Below, one piece after another: positions 39,483 to 49,851 of a stretch of DNA of 64,000 nucleotides (position 1 is the first letter of the stretch; each line of letters starts with the position of its first letter). The notes under the pieces are model-generated. The model was not told the DNA's origin, ran no database searches, and saw nothing but the letters and a program-made list of their open reading frames with translations. A program made the position numbers and the translations under genes. Source of the DNA: Sphingomonas sp. 7/4-4 (GTDB taxonomy: Bacteria > Pseudomonadota > Alphaproteobacteria > Sphingomonadales > Sphingomonadaceae); contig NZ_CP115960.1 of NCBI RefSeq assembly GCF_027941955.1, positions 2,790,001 through 2,854,000 of the forward strand. Direction: 5' to 3'.

Positions 39483-40457
39483 TCAGGACCGGGGATGCGC
39501 CGCCCGCCGCAGCCGATCGTTGATCGCCACGCCGATCCCGGTCTCGGGGATCGGCGCCACCGCAATTTCCGGCGCGGAGGACGCATCGGCGCGGTGGAGG
39601 GCGTCGAACAGATTTGCGGCGGCTTCGACGAGGTCGCCGCTGGCGGAGAGCGTGTCGTCGCCGGCGACATCGCCGAAACCGATCAGCCATTCGCCTTCGT
39701 GGCGCTCGGCGGCATCGAGGCGCAACAGCTTGCCCGGCGCATAGTGGCTGGCGAGCTGCCCCGGGGCGACCGGCTTGTGCTCCGGCGAAGGCCGGAGCGC
39801 TGGATCACCGGGTACTTCGCTCTGCAATCCACGACTCCGGCCTTTGTCGGAGAACAAGTCGGCCTGGCTTAGCGGCCCCGGCCGCAGGATCGTGCGGCCC
39901 ATGACGATGGTAGACTCGATCCCCGCGCTCGTCGGCCCATCATCGATCACCAGCGGAATGCGCCCGGCAAGGCTCGCCGCGACATGCGCCGCGCGCGTCG
40001 GCGAGATCGAGCCGCTGGCATTGGCCGAAGGCGCCGCGAGCGGCTTGCCTGTAGCCGCGAGCAGCGCCTGCATCGCGCGATGATCGGGCACGCGGATCGC
40101 GATTGTGTCGAGCCCGGCGGTGACCAAAGCGGCGATCCCCGCATCGGCGCGGACCGGCAGCACCAGGGTCAGCGGCCCGGGCCAGAAGCGCGTCGCCAGA
40201 TCGCGTGCAACGGCATCGAACAGCGCAATCCGCTCCGCCGCCGCCAGATCGGGGACATGTACGATCAGCGGATTGAAGCTCGGCCGGCCCTTGGCTTCGT
40301 AGATCCCCGCCACCGCGCGCGAATCGGTGGCGTCGGCTGCGAGACCATAGACCGTCTCGGTGGGCATTGCGACGCAGCCGCCGGCGCGAATCACTTCCGC
40401 GGCTTCGGCGATCGCAGCCGTGCCGTAGAGTAAGATGCGGGGATTTGTCGGGCTCAC
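39483..40457 (-). CDS. L-threonylcarbamoyladenylate synthase, TsaC/Sua5 type
   Basis: Makes threonylcarbamoyl-AMP for t6A modification of tRNAs reading ANN codons. 324 residues: YrdC domain (RAGGCVAMPTETVYGLAADA, SKR-like region FNPLIVHV, GKPLAAPSANASGSISPT) plus the C-terminal Sua5 domain (APGQLASHYAPGKLLRL). The GTG start at 40457 precedes the first conserved strand; longer in-frame starts upstream are not family-like. The linker between the domains contains palindromic DNA (39779-39852) that encodes an unusual SDKGRSRGLQSEVPGDPALR stretch. Confidence 0.93.
   Translation of the reverse strand: MSPTNPRILLYGTAAIAEAAEVIRAGGCVAMPTETVYGLAADATDSRAVAGIYEAKGRPSFNPLIVHVPDLAAAERIALFDAVARDLATRFWPGPLTLVLPVRADAGIAALVTAGLDTIAIRVPDHRAMQALLAATGKPLAAPSANASGSISPTRAAHVAASLAGRIPLVIDDGPTSAGIESTIVMGRTILRPGPLSQADLFSDKGRSRGLQSEVPGDPALRPSPEHKPVAPGQLASHYAPGKLLRLDAAERHEGEWLIGFGDVAGDDTLSASGDLVEAAANLFDALHRADASSAPEIAVAPIPETGIGVAINDRLRRAAHPRS
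39779..39852. repeat. Palindromic element inside the Sua5 linker
   Basis: Two hairpins within the coding sequence: gctccggc-gaag-gccggagc (39779-39798) and ctccg-N8-cggag (39835-39852). They resemble the dispersed extragenic palindromes of alphaproteobacteria, here read in frame as a linker. Compare Rickettsia palindromic elements, which insert into ORFs. Confidence 0.6.
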
Positions 40458-40512
40458 CCGGGCGGGGCTATAGCGCGGGAAACAAGACGACAAGAGAGGC
40501 CCCCGGAAGACC

Positions 40513-42207
40513 ATGAGCTTCACCCCCGCCATCGCCGAGCAGCGGTTCGTCCTCGAGCATATCGTCGGCCTCGCCGAGATCAGTCCCGAGGCGGCTGAAA
40601 TGGCCGATGCGGTGCTCGAAGGCGCGGGCCAGTTCGCCGCAGGCGAATGGGCGCCGCTCGACCGCCTCGGCGACACCGACGGGCCGAAATGGAGCGAGGA
40701 CGGCGTGACGATGCCGGCAGGCTTCGCCGCAGCGTACAAGGCCTATGTCGAGGGCGGCTGGGGCACGATCGGCTCGCCCGAGGCATATGGCGGACAGGGA
40801 TTGCCGGTCAGCCTGTCTATCGCCGTGCTCGAGACGCTCGGCACCGCGAACATGGGCTTCGCGCTCGCCCCGATCCTCACCGTCGGCGCGATCGAGGCGC
40901 TGACGCATCACGGCACGCCCGAGCAGCAGGCGCTCTATTTGCCGAAGCTCGCGACCGGCGAATGGACCGGCACGATGAACCTCACCGAGCCACAGGCGGG
41001 TTCGGACGTCGGCGCACTCAAGTCGAAGGCCGAGCCGGTCGGTGACGGCACGTACCGGATCAAGGGCACTAAGATCTTCATTTCATTCGGCGATCACGAC
41101 ATGGCCGACAACATCGTCCACCTCGTCCTCGCCCGCACCCCCGATGCGCCCGCCGGCACCAAAGGCCTGTCGTTGTTCCTCGTGCCCAAATATCGGCTCG
41201 ATGCCGAAGGCACTCCCGGCGACTTCAACGACGTCCGCGTCGTCTCGATCGAACACAAGATGGGGCTCCATGCCTCGCCCACCTGCGTGCTCAGCTTCGG
41301 CGATCACGACGATTGCATCGGCACGGCTGTAGGCGGCGAGATGGGTGGCATCCGCGCGATGTTCACGATGATGAACAACGCCCGGTTGAATGTCGGCCTG
41401 CAGGGCGTCCAGGTCGCCGAGCGCGCGACCCAGCGCGCGGTGAGCTACGCCCGCGAGCGCGTGCAGGGCGTCCGCGCCGGCGCGCCCGCCGCGATCGTCG
41501 AGCATCCCGATGTCCGTCGCATGCTGCTGCGCATGAAGGCGCAGACCCAGGCGGCGCGCGCGCTCGTCTATTACGCCTTCGGCCAGCTCGACCGCGGCCG
41601 CGCTGGTGACAAGGCCGCGCAAGCCCGCGTCGAATTGCTCACCCCGCTCGCCAAGGCGCACGGCACCGATCTCGGCAACGAAGTCGCCAGCCTCGGCATT
41701 CAGGTCCATGGCGGCATGGGCTATATCGAGGAGACCGGCGCCGCCCAGCATTTCCGCGATGCGCGGATCACCTCGATCTACGAAGGCACCAACGGCATCC
41801 AGGCCGCCGACCTTGTCGGCCGCAAGCTGAGCATGGACAATGGCGGCACGCTGCTGGCGCTGCTCGCCGAGATGCGCGGCGATGCCGAGGATGCCGAGCT
41901 GCTCCGCCTGATCGACGCATGCGAGGAAGTCGCGCGCAATTTGCTCGCGTCGGAGACCGACGATCGGCTGGCGGCGAGCTACCCGTTCCTGACGATGCTC
42001 TCGGTCGCAGTGTGCGGCTGGCTGCTGGAGCAAAGCGGCCGCATCGCCGGGCGTTCGGAGGGCGATCCCGCCTTCCTCAAGATGAAGGCGGCGACTGCGC
42101 ACTTCTATGTCGCGCAGATCGTTCCCGAGGCGATGGGTCTCAAGGCCGCCGCGATGGCGCCGGCGGATGTCCTCTATTCGATCGACGCGGAGGCGTTCGC
42201 GGCCTGA
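40513..42207 (+). CDS. Acyl-CoA dehydrogenase
   Basis: FAD-dependent acyl-CoA dehydrogenase of the large (about 560-600 residue) DmdC/FadE-like group with a C-terminal extension. Markers are NLTEPQAGSDVGALKSKAEP, KGTKIFISFGDHDM, GIQVHGGMGYIEETGAAQHF and the catalytic-Glu motif ITSIYEGTNGIQAADLVGR. 564 residues, intact. The last 34 bases overlap the convergent acetyltransferase gene. Substrate chain length is not predictable. Confidence 0.94.
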   Translation: MSFTPAIAEQRFVLEHIVGLAEISPEAAEMADAVLEGAGQFAAGEWAPLDRLGDTDGPKWSEDGVTMPAGFAAAYKAYVEGGWGTIGSPEAYGGQGLPVSLSIAVLETLGTANMGFALAPILTVGAIEALTHHGTPEQQALYLPKLATGEWTGTMNLTEPQAGSDVGALKSKAEPVGDGTYRIKGTKIFISFGDHDMADNIVHLVLARTPDAPAGTKGLSLFLVPKYRLDAEGTPGDFNDVRVVSIEHKMGLHASPTCVLSFGDHDDCIGTAVGGEMGGIRAMFTMMNNARLNVGLQGVQVAERATQRAVSYARERVQGVRAGAPAAIVEHPDVRRMLLRMKAQTQAARALVYYAFGQLDRGRAGDKAAQARVELLTPLAKAHGTDLGNEVASLGIQVHGGMGYIEETGAAQHFRDARITSIYEGTNGIQAADLVGRKLSMDNGGTLLALLAEMRGDAEDAELLRLIDACEEVARNLLASETDDRLAASYPFLTMLSVAVCGWLLEQSGRIAGRSEGDPAFLKMKAATAHFYVAQIVPEAMGLKAAAMAPADVLYSIDAEAFAA

Positions 42208-43307
42208 ACCTTGGGTTCTGCGTGCCCGCTGCGCCGCCACAGCCCGCGCAGCAGCTTGCCGACGAGCGCGGGAAAGCCGGGCCGCACGAATAGCCAGTCG
42301 CGAATCGCCGGGCCGCGCTCGGCGCCGATCACGCGCTTGTAGCCGCTGTCTCCGGCGCCCCAGTCCACGCAGGTGATGCCGTCCTCGATCCCGCGGACGA
42401 GGTTGCGATAGTAAAGCAGCTTGCCGGGCGAATGTTTCCCGTAAGCGGGGTCATAGCTGTTGGCGATCGCGTATTTGAGCGCGCCGGCGTTGAGATCGAA
42501 CGAGAAGGCCGCGGGCGCTCCGTCGACACGAAGCACCGCCGCCCACATCATCTCCGCTATCACCGGATCCGCCGAAGCCGCGCGCCAGAAGCTGCCATGG
42601 CCTTCCATAGTGAATTTGGCGTCCGATCCGTCGGTCCGCGCGGCGATCCAGCTCTTCGTCTCGACCTCGGCCAGCGCGTCGAAGGCGGCCTCGTCCCAGC
42701 CCGCACCCGAGACGAAGTCCCAGTCGAGCACGCCATGGCTGCCGAGATGCTTTTCGTGGAAGCGGTTCTTGCGCAGCGTCGAATTGCGCGGCCAGGTGCC
42801 TTCGGCCTGCAGCGCAGCGACATCGAGCAGGAAGCTCTCCGCGACGAACCGGTCGAGCACTGCCCAGCCGCGCGCCGCCGCCGCCTGCTTGAGCAATTCG
42901 AGCGCGGGATCGCCGTCATAGACCGGCCCCAGCCGCAATGCATTGGCCTCGCGCCCGAGCCGTGCCAACAGCGCCTCGCCCACCTCGACTCCGGCATCGT
43001 CGCGCACCGGGAAGCTGCGGAACGGCCAGTAGCAGCCGGGAACGCTCGCCAGCTTGAGCCACGCAGGCCCCGCCGCCACGATCGGCAGCGCCACAGCGGG
43101 CTCGCCTTCGCGCGCGACGGTCAGCGTCCGCGCCGCGCCGCCATAGGCGCGCAAAGCCGCGGCGAACCAGCCATAGCGCAGGAAACGATGCGACGGCGCG
43201 GCGCGCGCGGCGACTTCGTCGATCCCGGCGGCCAGCCCGTCGACACAGTCGGCCGCCAGCGTCGGCGGCAGGCGCGTGAATTCATCGAGCGGCATAGGCT
43301 TGGTCAT
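42174..43307 (-). CDS. GNAT-fold acetyltransferase, CelD/BioF2-like
   Basis: 377-residue protein of the FemAB/GNAT-like group (Pfam acetyltransferase domain type 6): SWIAARTDGSDAKFTMEGHG, AAFSFDLNAGALKYAIANSY, YYRNLVRGIEDGITCVDWGA and GAGDSGYKRVIGAE are typical of the CelD-like cellulose/exopolysaccharide acyltransferases. Likely modifies a surface sugar or peptide. ATG 43307. Overlaps the end of the acyl-CoA dehydrogenase gene. Confidence 0.8.
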   Translation of the reverse strand: MTKPMPLDEFTRLPPTLAADCVDGLAAGIDEVAARAAPSHRFLRYGWFAAALRAYGGAARTLTVAREGEPAVALPIVAAGPAWLKLASVPGCYWPFRSFPVRDDAGVEVGEALLARLGREANALRLGPVYDGDPALELLKQAAAARGWAVLDRFVAESFLLDVAALQAEGTWPRNSTLRKNRFHEKHLGSHGVLDWDFVSGAGWDEAAFDALAEVETKSWIAARTDGSDAKFTMEGHGSFWRAASADPVIAEMMWAAVLRVDGAPAAFSFDLNAGALKYAIANSYDPAYGKHSPGKLLYYRNLVRGIEDGITCVDWGAGDSGYKRVIGAERGPAIRDWLFVRPGFPALVGKLLRGLWRRSGHAEPKVQAANASASIE

Positions 43308-43398
43308 CGCGAGGATAGTAGCCGCCCATCGGTTACCAACCGGTGAGCCTGTTCATAGCGTCTTCACGCGCACGCAGGAGCAGGTAATAACAGGCCGG

Positions 43399-43860
43399 AT
43401 GATGTCAGGCCCCTATCTCTCCACCGTCGCCGATACGATCCAGAGTGCGATCGCACCGGTGTTCCTGCTCGCCGGCATCGGCGCGATCCTCAACGTGATG
43501 GTGGGCCGCCTCGCGCGCATCGTCGATCGCGCGCGAAATCTCGAGGAAATCCATCCGCGCTCGACCGGGCCCGAGCATGACCGCCATGTCTGGGAACTGC
43601 GACTGATCGACCGGCGCATCTCGGTGATCAACATGGCGATCTTCCTGTGCGTCTCCAGCGCGCTGGCGACCTGCTTCGTGGTGGCGCTGATGTTCGTCTC
43701 GCGGCTGTTCGGCCTCCATGTCGGCGCGATCGTCGCGGTCGCCTTCGTCGTCTCGATGCTGCTGCTGATGACTGGCCTCGTCTATTTCCTGATCGAAGTG
43801 CGGATGTCGCTCGGCGCGATCCATGTCCGCGAGGAACTGCTCGAGCTCGACGGCCAATAG
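43399..43860 (+). CDS. DUF2721 membrane protein
   Basis: 153 residues with three hydrophobic segments: SAIAPVFLLAGIGAILNVMV, MAIFLCVSSALATCFVVALM and AIVAVAFVVSMLLLMTGLVY. The order and the LARIVDRARNLEE loop match DUF2721. Function unknown. Two adjacent ATGs (43399, 43402); no strong ribosome binding site. Confidence 0.85.
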   Translation: MMSGPYLSTVADTIQSAIAPVFLLAGIGAILNVMVGRLARIVDRARNLEEIHPRSTGPEHDRHVWELRLIDRRISVINMAIFLCVSSALATCFVVALMFVSRLFGLHVGAIVAVAFVVSMLLLMTGLVYFLIEVRMSLGAIHVREELLELDGQ

Positions 43861-43867
43861 ACGCGGC

Positions 43868-45467
43868 TCACCTGAGCCTCTGCGGCCCCAGATCGGCGGG
43901 CGCGCTCGGCAGGTAGCGTGGCGCCACCCGGGCATGCGTCGCCTGCTCGTACGCATAGCCCGCCCTGAGCAGCAACCCGTCGGAATCGGCAGTGCCGATG
44001 AACGACAGCCCCGCCGGCAGGCCACCGACGAGCCCCATCGGCACGGTCAGATGCGGATAGCCCGACACCGCGGGGAGCTCGCTCGCCGAGGGACCGCTGA
44101 ACTGGTCGCCATGTGCGGGGTCGCTCAGCCACGGCGTGCCATAGGTCGGCGTCACGAGAATCTGCGCATCCGCCGCCTCGAGCATCGCGCCGATTCCTCC
44201 ATGCCCGCCAGCCGCGCCGATTTGGCCCGGGCGCCGAGATATTCGGGATCCTGCGTTCCGCGAGTCTTCTCGGCCTTGAGGAAGCTCTCCTGCCCGAAAA
44301 GGGCATCTCGGCCGCCTTGTTCGCCTCGTTGAAGGCGATGACGTCGGCGAGCGTGCGCACCTTCACCGAAGCCGGCGTGGTGGCGAGATAGGCGGCGAGA
44401 TCGTCCCTGAGCTCGGTATAGAGCACTTCGCTCTCGGCATCGCCGAGGCCCTTCAGCTCGGGCATCTTGACCTCGACGGGGATCGCGCCCGCAGCGCGGA
44501 GCTCGTCGAGCGCCTTGTCGAATCGGGCGGCGAGATCGGCACTCATCTCGGGCTTCCAATAGCCGACGCGAATACCCTTGAGCGCATCCGCCGACAGCTC
44601 GGCGGCATAATCGGCCAGATAATTGTTCGCATCGATGGTCGCCGGATCATCGGGATCCTTGCCGACCATCGCCGAGTACAGGATCGCGACATCCTTGACG
44701 CTGCGCCCCATCGGCCCCGGCGTGTCCTGGCTATGGCTGATCGGCACGACATGGGTGCGGCTGACCATGCCAAGGGTCGGCTTCAATCCGACCAGCCCGT
44801 TCATCGCCGAGGGGCAGACTACCGAACCGTCGGTCTCTGTCCCGACCGCCACCGCGGCGAGGCTCGCCGCCACTGCCGCGCCCGATCCGCTCGACGAACC
44901 GCAGGCGGAGCGATCGAGCGCATAGGGATTGCGCACCAGTCCCCCGACCGCGCTCCACCCGCTCATCGAATTGTTCGAGCGGATGTTCGCCCATTCGCTC
45001 AAGTTGGTCTTGCCGAGGATCACCGCGCCCTGCCTCCGCAGCTGCGCCACAACCTGCGCGTCCCGGCCGGTATGGTTGTCGGCCAGCGCGAGGCTGCCGG
45101 CGGTCGTCGGCAGCTCCAGCGTCTCGATATTGTCCTTGATCAGCACCGGAATGCCGTCGAGCGGCCCGAGGCGCTTGCCCGCCTTGCGCCGCGCGTCGCT
45201 CGCCCGTGCCTGTTCGAGCGCGTTGGGTGCAATCGCGATCACCGATCGCAGCGTCGGCCCCTTGCGGTCGATCGCCTCGATCCGGTCGAGATAGGCCTGG
45301 GTCAGCCGTGCGCTGGTCCATTTTCCCGACGCCAGCATCGCCTGGAGCTCGTCGATCGACTTCTCGACCACCGCCGCACCGGCCGCGGACGATCCGGAAG
45401 GCCCGGCATCCTGCGCGGCCACCGGAGCCGCCGAAATCAAAGCCGCAACCGCCAACCATTGCCGCAT
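43868..45467 (-). CDS. Exported amidase (amidase-signature family; two one-base frameshifts)
   Basis: Amidase-signature enzyme with a signal peptide (AVAALISAAPVAAQ). The Ser-Ser-Lys triad is in IPVLIKDNIET (Lys) and RSACGSSSGSGAAVAA, with GTETDGSVVCPSA. Hydrolyses amides outside the cytoplasm; specific substrate unknown. Two frame breaks, at the A run 44297-44300 (joining AEMPFFGQESFLKAE) and at 44194-44195 (joining MEEIGAMLEAADAQILVTP); each needs one added base, giving about 533 residues. Without repair it reads through as an apparent fusion with chrA. Confidence 0.9.
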
Positions 45468-45501
45468 CTTCGCCCCCGGGATCACTGATTCCGAGGGGAA
45501 G

Positions 45502-46862
45502 CTAGGCGAACGCCATACCGAGCGCCAGCCCGCCCAGCGCGGATGCCGCGAGGAGCTTGAACACACCCAGCCGGAGGCGAAACAACAGCAGGATCGCAAG
45601 CAATGCGAGCACACCTGCGCGCCAGTCGAAGCTCGACCAATCGGGCGCGATGACGCGCACCGGACCCCATGCGACCTCCCCGTCCTGGCGAACAGCACGT
45701 GGACTGCGAACCACACCGAAAGATTGGCGATCACGCCGACCACCGCGGCGGTCAGCGCGGCGAGACCGCCCTTCAGCCGCTGTGCCGATTCGAGCCGCTC
45801 GATCCACGGTGCGAAGGCGAAGATCCACAGGAAGCAGGGCGCAAAGGTCACCCAGGTGGTGAGTGCCGCCGCGGCGATGCCGCCGCCGAGCGAGCCGAGC
45901 ACGCCGCCCCCGCGCCAGCCGGCCATGAAACCGACGAACTGAGTCACCAGGATCAGCGGCCCGGGCGTGGTCTCGGCCAGCCCCAGCCCGTCGGCCATCT
46001 CGCCGGCCGAGAGCCATTGGTGGGTCTGCACGGCTTCCTGCGCCATATAAGCGAGCACGGCATAAGCGCCGCCGAAGGTCACCACCGCGAGCCTGGAGAA
46101 GAACAGGCCCACTTCCCACAATACATGCCCGCGCCCCAGCGTCACCAATACCAGCACCATCGGCGCCGCCCACACTGCCGCCCAGCCCAAAACGGTCGCG
46201 ACCGTCTTCCACAGCCGCGGCCGCGGGCCAGGAGCTGTCGACGCATTTTGCTTGATTCCCACCCATTCGGCGGGCGCCAGCGCGCCCAGCAGTCCGGCGC
46301 CGAGTACGACGAACGGGAACGGCGCGGAGAACAGGAACAATGCGAGGAACGCCGCCAATGCGATCCCGCGCTTGAAGCGCGTCGTCAGCGCGCGGCCGCC
46401 GACCCGGATCAGGGCCTGCAGCACGATCGCGATCACCGCGGCCTTCACGCCCAGAAACAATGCGGCGAACCAGTCGAGCTGTGCTGCGCTGACATAAGCC
46501 AGCGCCAGCCCGAGCATCACCAGCGCACCGGGCAGTACGAACAGCAAACCCGCCGCCAGTCCCCCTTTCACACCATGCAGCCGCCAGCCGATATAGGTGG
46601 CGAGCTGCTGTGCCTCGGGCCCGGGGAGCAAATGGCAGAAGTTGAGCGCATGGAGGAAATGCGCCTCGTCGATCCACTTGCGCTCGTCGACCAGCTCGCG
46701 GTGCATCAGGGCGATCTGGCCGACCGGCCCGCCGAAGCTCAGCCAGCCGATCCGCGCGGAGACCCGGACCAATTCGCCGAAGCTCGGTCTGTCGCGGTCG
46801 CGAATATCCGGCGACGTGTCCACATCATTGTCACCGGAGCTATCGATGGAAATGCCGGTCAT
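45502..46862 (-). CDS. chrA: Chromate transporter ChrA (one-base frameshift)
   Basis: Long-form CHR-family efflux protein with two homologous halves: SARIGWLSFGGPVGQIALMH and ALNFCHLLPGPEAQQLATYI in the first, VTFGGAYAVLAYMAQEAVQ and GLGLAETTPGPLILVTQFVG in the second. Exports chromate. The frame breaks at the C run 45678-45681 within the last loop; adding one base gives FARTGEVAWGPVRV and the final helices, about 453 residues in all. ATG 46862 has AAGGAGGA upstream. Confidence 0.92.
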
Positions 46863-46991
46863 GCGTCCTCCTTGTCGGCCAAAGCCTCGGAAGCAACGCT
46901 TGGGCATGACGCCTCGCCGGGAGGTTGCGGGTCCCGGTAGCCCATGTGTAACCGGCCGAATCGAGCGCGACAAGGCGGCGACGCCTGCGCC

Positions 46992-48136
46992 CTACCGCAC
47001 CAGCTCCACTTCGGCCTCGACCGACATTCCCGGCCGCAACCGCGCCGCCGCCGCCTGACCGGAATCGATCCGGATCCGCACTGCGATCCGCTGCGGCACC
47101 TTGACGAAATTGCCGCTCGCATTGTCGGGCCGGATCACTGCGAACTCCGATCCCGCCGCCGGTGCGAGCTGCTCGACGCGGCCGGTCAGCCGCTCGCCGC
47201 CCAGCGCATCGACCTTGAAGCGCGCCACTGCGCCGGGGCGGATCTTCGCGGTCTGCGCTTCCTTGAAATTCGCGATCACCCACAGATCGTGCGGCACCAG
47301 CGACATGAGCTGGGTTCCCGCAGTGACATATTGTCCCTGCCGCACGCCGATCTCGCCGAGCTGCCCGGCGACCGGCGCACGGATCACGGTGTTGCCGAGA
47401 TCGATCTCGGCAAGCCTCAGCGCCGCCTGGGCACCCTCGACGCTCGCCTGCAATCCGCCGCGGTCGACTTCGACGCTCTGGATGCCCTCCTCGGCGATCG
47501 TCCGCGCCGCCTCGGCCTGACGCAGATCGGCCTGCGCCTGGCGCAGCGCCGCGCGCGATGCGTCGCGCTCGCGATTGGCGACGAAACCCTGCCCCGCCAG
47601 CGCCTCGATCCGGGCATTGTCCGCCTGGGTGCGGGTCAGTTGCGCCCGGGCCGCGTCGATCGCCGCCTGCTGCGATCGCAGGGTCGCCGCGCGCGTCGCC
47701 GCCTGCTGGGGGTTGTCGGCAAGCGCGGCGCTCGCATTGGCGACATTGGCGCGCGCCTGCGCGACTCGCTGGCGATAGATGCGGTCGTCGATCCGCGCGA
47801 GCACGTCGCCCGCCTGCACCGTCGCGAAATCCTTGACCGGCACTTGTGTGACATAGCCGCTCACCTGCGGGCTCACGATCGTCACCTGCCCGCGCACATA
47901 GGCATTCTCGGTCGATTCGACTCCGCCGGCGAACGGCCCCACGCGCCACGCCATCAGGATCGCGACCAATGCGGCGATGACGAGGATCACGATCACCACC
48001 AGCCCCGCCCGCCCCGGCCGCGGCGGGCTCCAGCGCCGCGCCTCGGGCGCCGGGACAGCATCGGCGCCCTCGCGCGTCTGCGGCGGCACCGGCTCGGCGG
48101 GCTCGGCCTCCAGCGGCGGAGGGTGCGGTCAGCCAT
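46992..48136 (-). CDS. emrA: HlyD/EmrA-family membrane-fusion protein (start region one base short)
   Basis: Periplasmic adaptor of a tripartite drug-efflux pump. One N-terminal membrane helix (VVIVILVIAALVAILMAWRV), biotinyl-lipoyl-like halves (AYVRGQVTIVSPQVSGYVTQ and NTVIRAPVAGQLGEIGVRQG) and a long coiled coil between. A GTG at 48089 opens the intact frame, but an ATG at 48136 overlapping the emrB stop becomes in-frame if one base is added to the run 48121-48123, giving MADRTPPPLEAEPAEPVPPQ. I prefer that start; total about 381 residues. Confidence 0.9.
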
Positions 48137-49793
48137 TTTGCGCTCCTGCCCGTTCGGCGGCGATGCGAGCGAGATTCTCGCGGCGCACGCGGAAGATGTG
48201 GAACGACGCCCAGACGATCGTGCCCAATGCGATCGCCGCGATCAGCAGGAACACGTCGTTATAAGCGAGGATATTCGCCTCGCGGCTTGCCTGTTGCGCC
48301 AATATCGCCGCGCCCTCCGCCTGGCGCAGCGCCGGATCGGTGAGCACCCGGCCATAGGCACTCGCATTCTGCTGGATGCGCTGCGCTACCAGCGGGTCGG
48401 CGAGGTTGAACCCCGCGGTGATCTCGGCGCTGTGCGCGCGCTCCCGCACCACCTGGAAAGTACCGAGCATCGCCGCGCCGAACAGCCCGCCCAGATTCTG
48501 GGTGATCCCGAACAAGGCCGAGAAGCTGACGAAATGAGTCGGCCCCTGCTGGAGCGCGCGGGTCAGCCCGACCAGCATCGCCGGCCCCATGAACAAAGCC
48601 CCGGCAAAACCGAGCAAGGCCTGGCTCCAATACATGTCGTGCGGCCGCGTGAGGTTGGTCGAGCTCGAATCGAGCCATGCGCCCAATGCGATCAGCGCCA
48701 ATGCGATCAGGATCGGCCGGCCCAGAAAGGTCGGGTCGATCGTCAGTGCGCTCACCACCCCACCCGCGAAGGTCGCGAGCAGCACCACCAGGAAGAGCAT
48801 CCGCATCTGGTCCTGCCCCATGCCCAATACGGTCAGCAGCCCGCTCGCGCCCACGCCCTGTTCGGAGAGCACGACGCGAACGAGGATCGCCACCAATGCG
48901 AACCGCAATATGTCGCCGCTCCCCAGCCAGCGGGTGTTGAGCAAGGGGTTCTTGCGATAATGCTCGATCACCAGAGCGGCAGGGATCAGCACCGCCGCGC
49001 CGAGCAGTGCCGGCCCGATCCACGGCGCCTCGAACCACCACAGGGTTCGCCCCATGCCGAGCACCGCGCAGAGCAGTCCCATGCCGATCGCGAACAACGG
49101 GAAAGTGACGAAGTCCATCGGCTCGAATGCCTTGACTCGCTCGACCGGGGGCAGCGCCAGCAGCCGGACGCCCGCAAGGCACAGAAGCGCCAGTCCCAGC
49201 TCGAACAGATACAGGGTCTGCCAGCGGTCCGCCTCGAAAGCGCTCGACGGGAACAGCCGCGCCAGTGGCACCGCCAGCTGCGGCAGCGTGATCGCCGTGA
49301 CGATCCCCTTCAGCCGATGCTTCGCCGACCAGGCCTGGACCATGTAGAGGAACCCGACCGTGCTCAGCGCGGCCCCGGCGATCCCCGAAAACGCCCGCAC
49401 GAGAATCGCCGACCAGAAGCTGTGCACCAGCAGGTGCGCGCCCGTGGTCAGCACGAAGCCGATCAGGAAGATCTGCGTGAACAGCCGGATGCCGAATTGC
49501 TGGCGGAACTTGATCAGCACCATGTTGGCGCAGACATTGGTCATCACATAGACCGTCGGCAGCCATTGCAGCTCGGCCTGATACAGTCCCAGCGAACCCT
49601 GCAGATTGGTGAGATTGGCCGTGACGATGCCGTTGCCCAGCGCGCCCGCCATCACCACGAGGGTGGCCAGTGCTCCATAAGCAAAGCGGCGATGCGGCGG
49701 ATGCCAGGGTGTCGGCGGCGAGCCCGGGATCGGCGAGCGCTCGTGCGGCGCGGGCTGCCATTGCTGCTCCTCGGATCCGCCGCTCGTTGCCAT
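48129..49793 (-). CDS. emrB: EmrB/QacA-family (DHA2) MFS multidrug transporter
   Basis: 554-residue, 14-helix drug:H+ antiporter. Helix 5 and motif A/C regions are recognisable: ANLTNLQGSLGLYQAELQWL, FSGIAGAALSTVGFLYMVQA, FGITQNLGGLFGAAMLGTFQ. Coupled to emrA, which overlaps its stop codon. ATG 49793. No outer-membrane TolC-type factor is present in the window. Substrates unknown. Confidence 0.92.
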   Translation of the reverse strand: MATSGGSEEQQWQPAPHERSPIPGSPPTPWHPPHRRFAYGALATLVVMAGALGNGIVTANLTNLQGSLGLYQAELQWLPTVYVMTNVCANMVLIKFRQQFGIRLFTQIFLIGFVLTTGAHLLVHSFWSAILVRAFSGIAGAALSTVGFLYMVQAWSAKHRLKGIVTAITLPQLAVPLARLFPSSAFEADRWQTLYLFELGLALLCLAGVRLLALPPVERVKAFEPMDFVTFPLFAIGMGLLCAVLGMGRTLWWFEAPWIGPALLGAAVLIPAALVIEHYRKNPLLNTRWLGSGDILRFALVAILVRVVLSEQGVGASGLLTVLGMGQDQMRMLFLVVLLATFAGGVVSALTIDPTFLGRPILIALALIALGAWLDSSSTNLTRPHDMYWSQALLGFAGALFMGPAMLVGLTRALQQGPTHFVSFSALFGITQNLGGLFGAAMLGTFQVVRERAHSAEITAGFNLADPLVAQRIQQNASAYGRVLTDPALRQAEGAAILAQQASREANILAYNDVFLLIAAIALGTIVWASFHIFRVRRENLARIAAERAGAQNG

Positions 49794-49851
49794 AGCGATA
49801 TAAAGCGGAAGCGGGACGAACGATCCCGCTTCCGAAACGAGGCGCGGCCGC

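Noticed and set aside
43782..46973. Apparent ChrA-amidase fusion protein
   Set aside because: Produced by the one-base break in chrA at 45678-45681, which lets the frame run into the amidase gene; both proteins have their own starts and stops when repaired.
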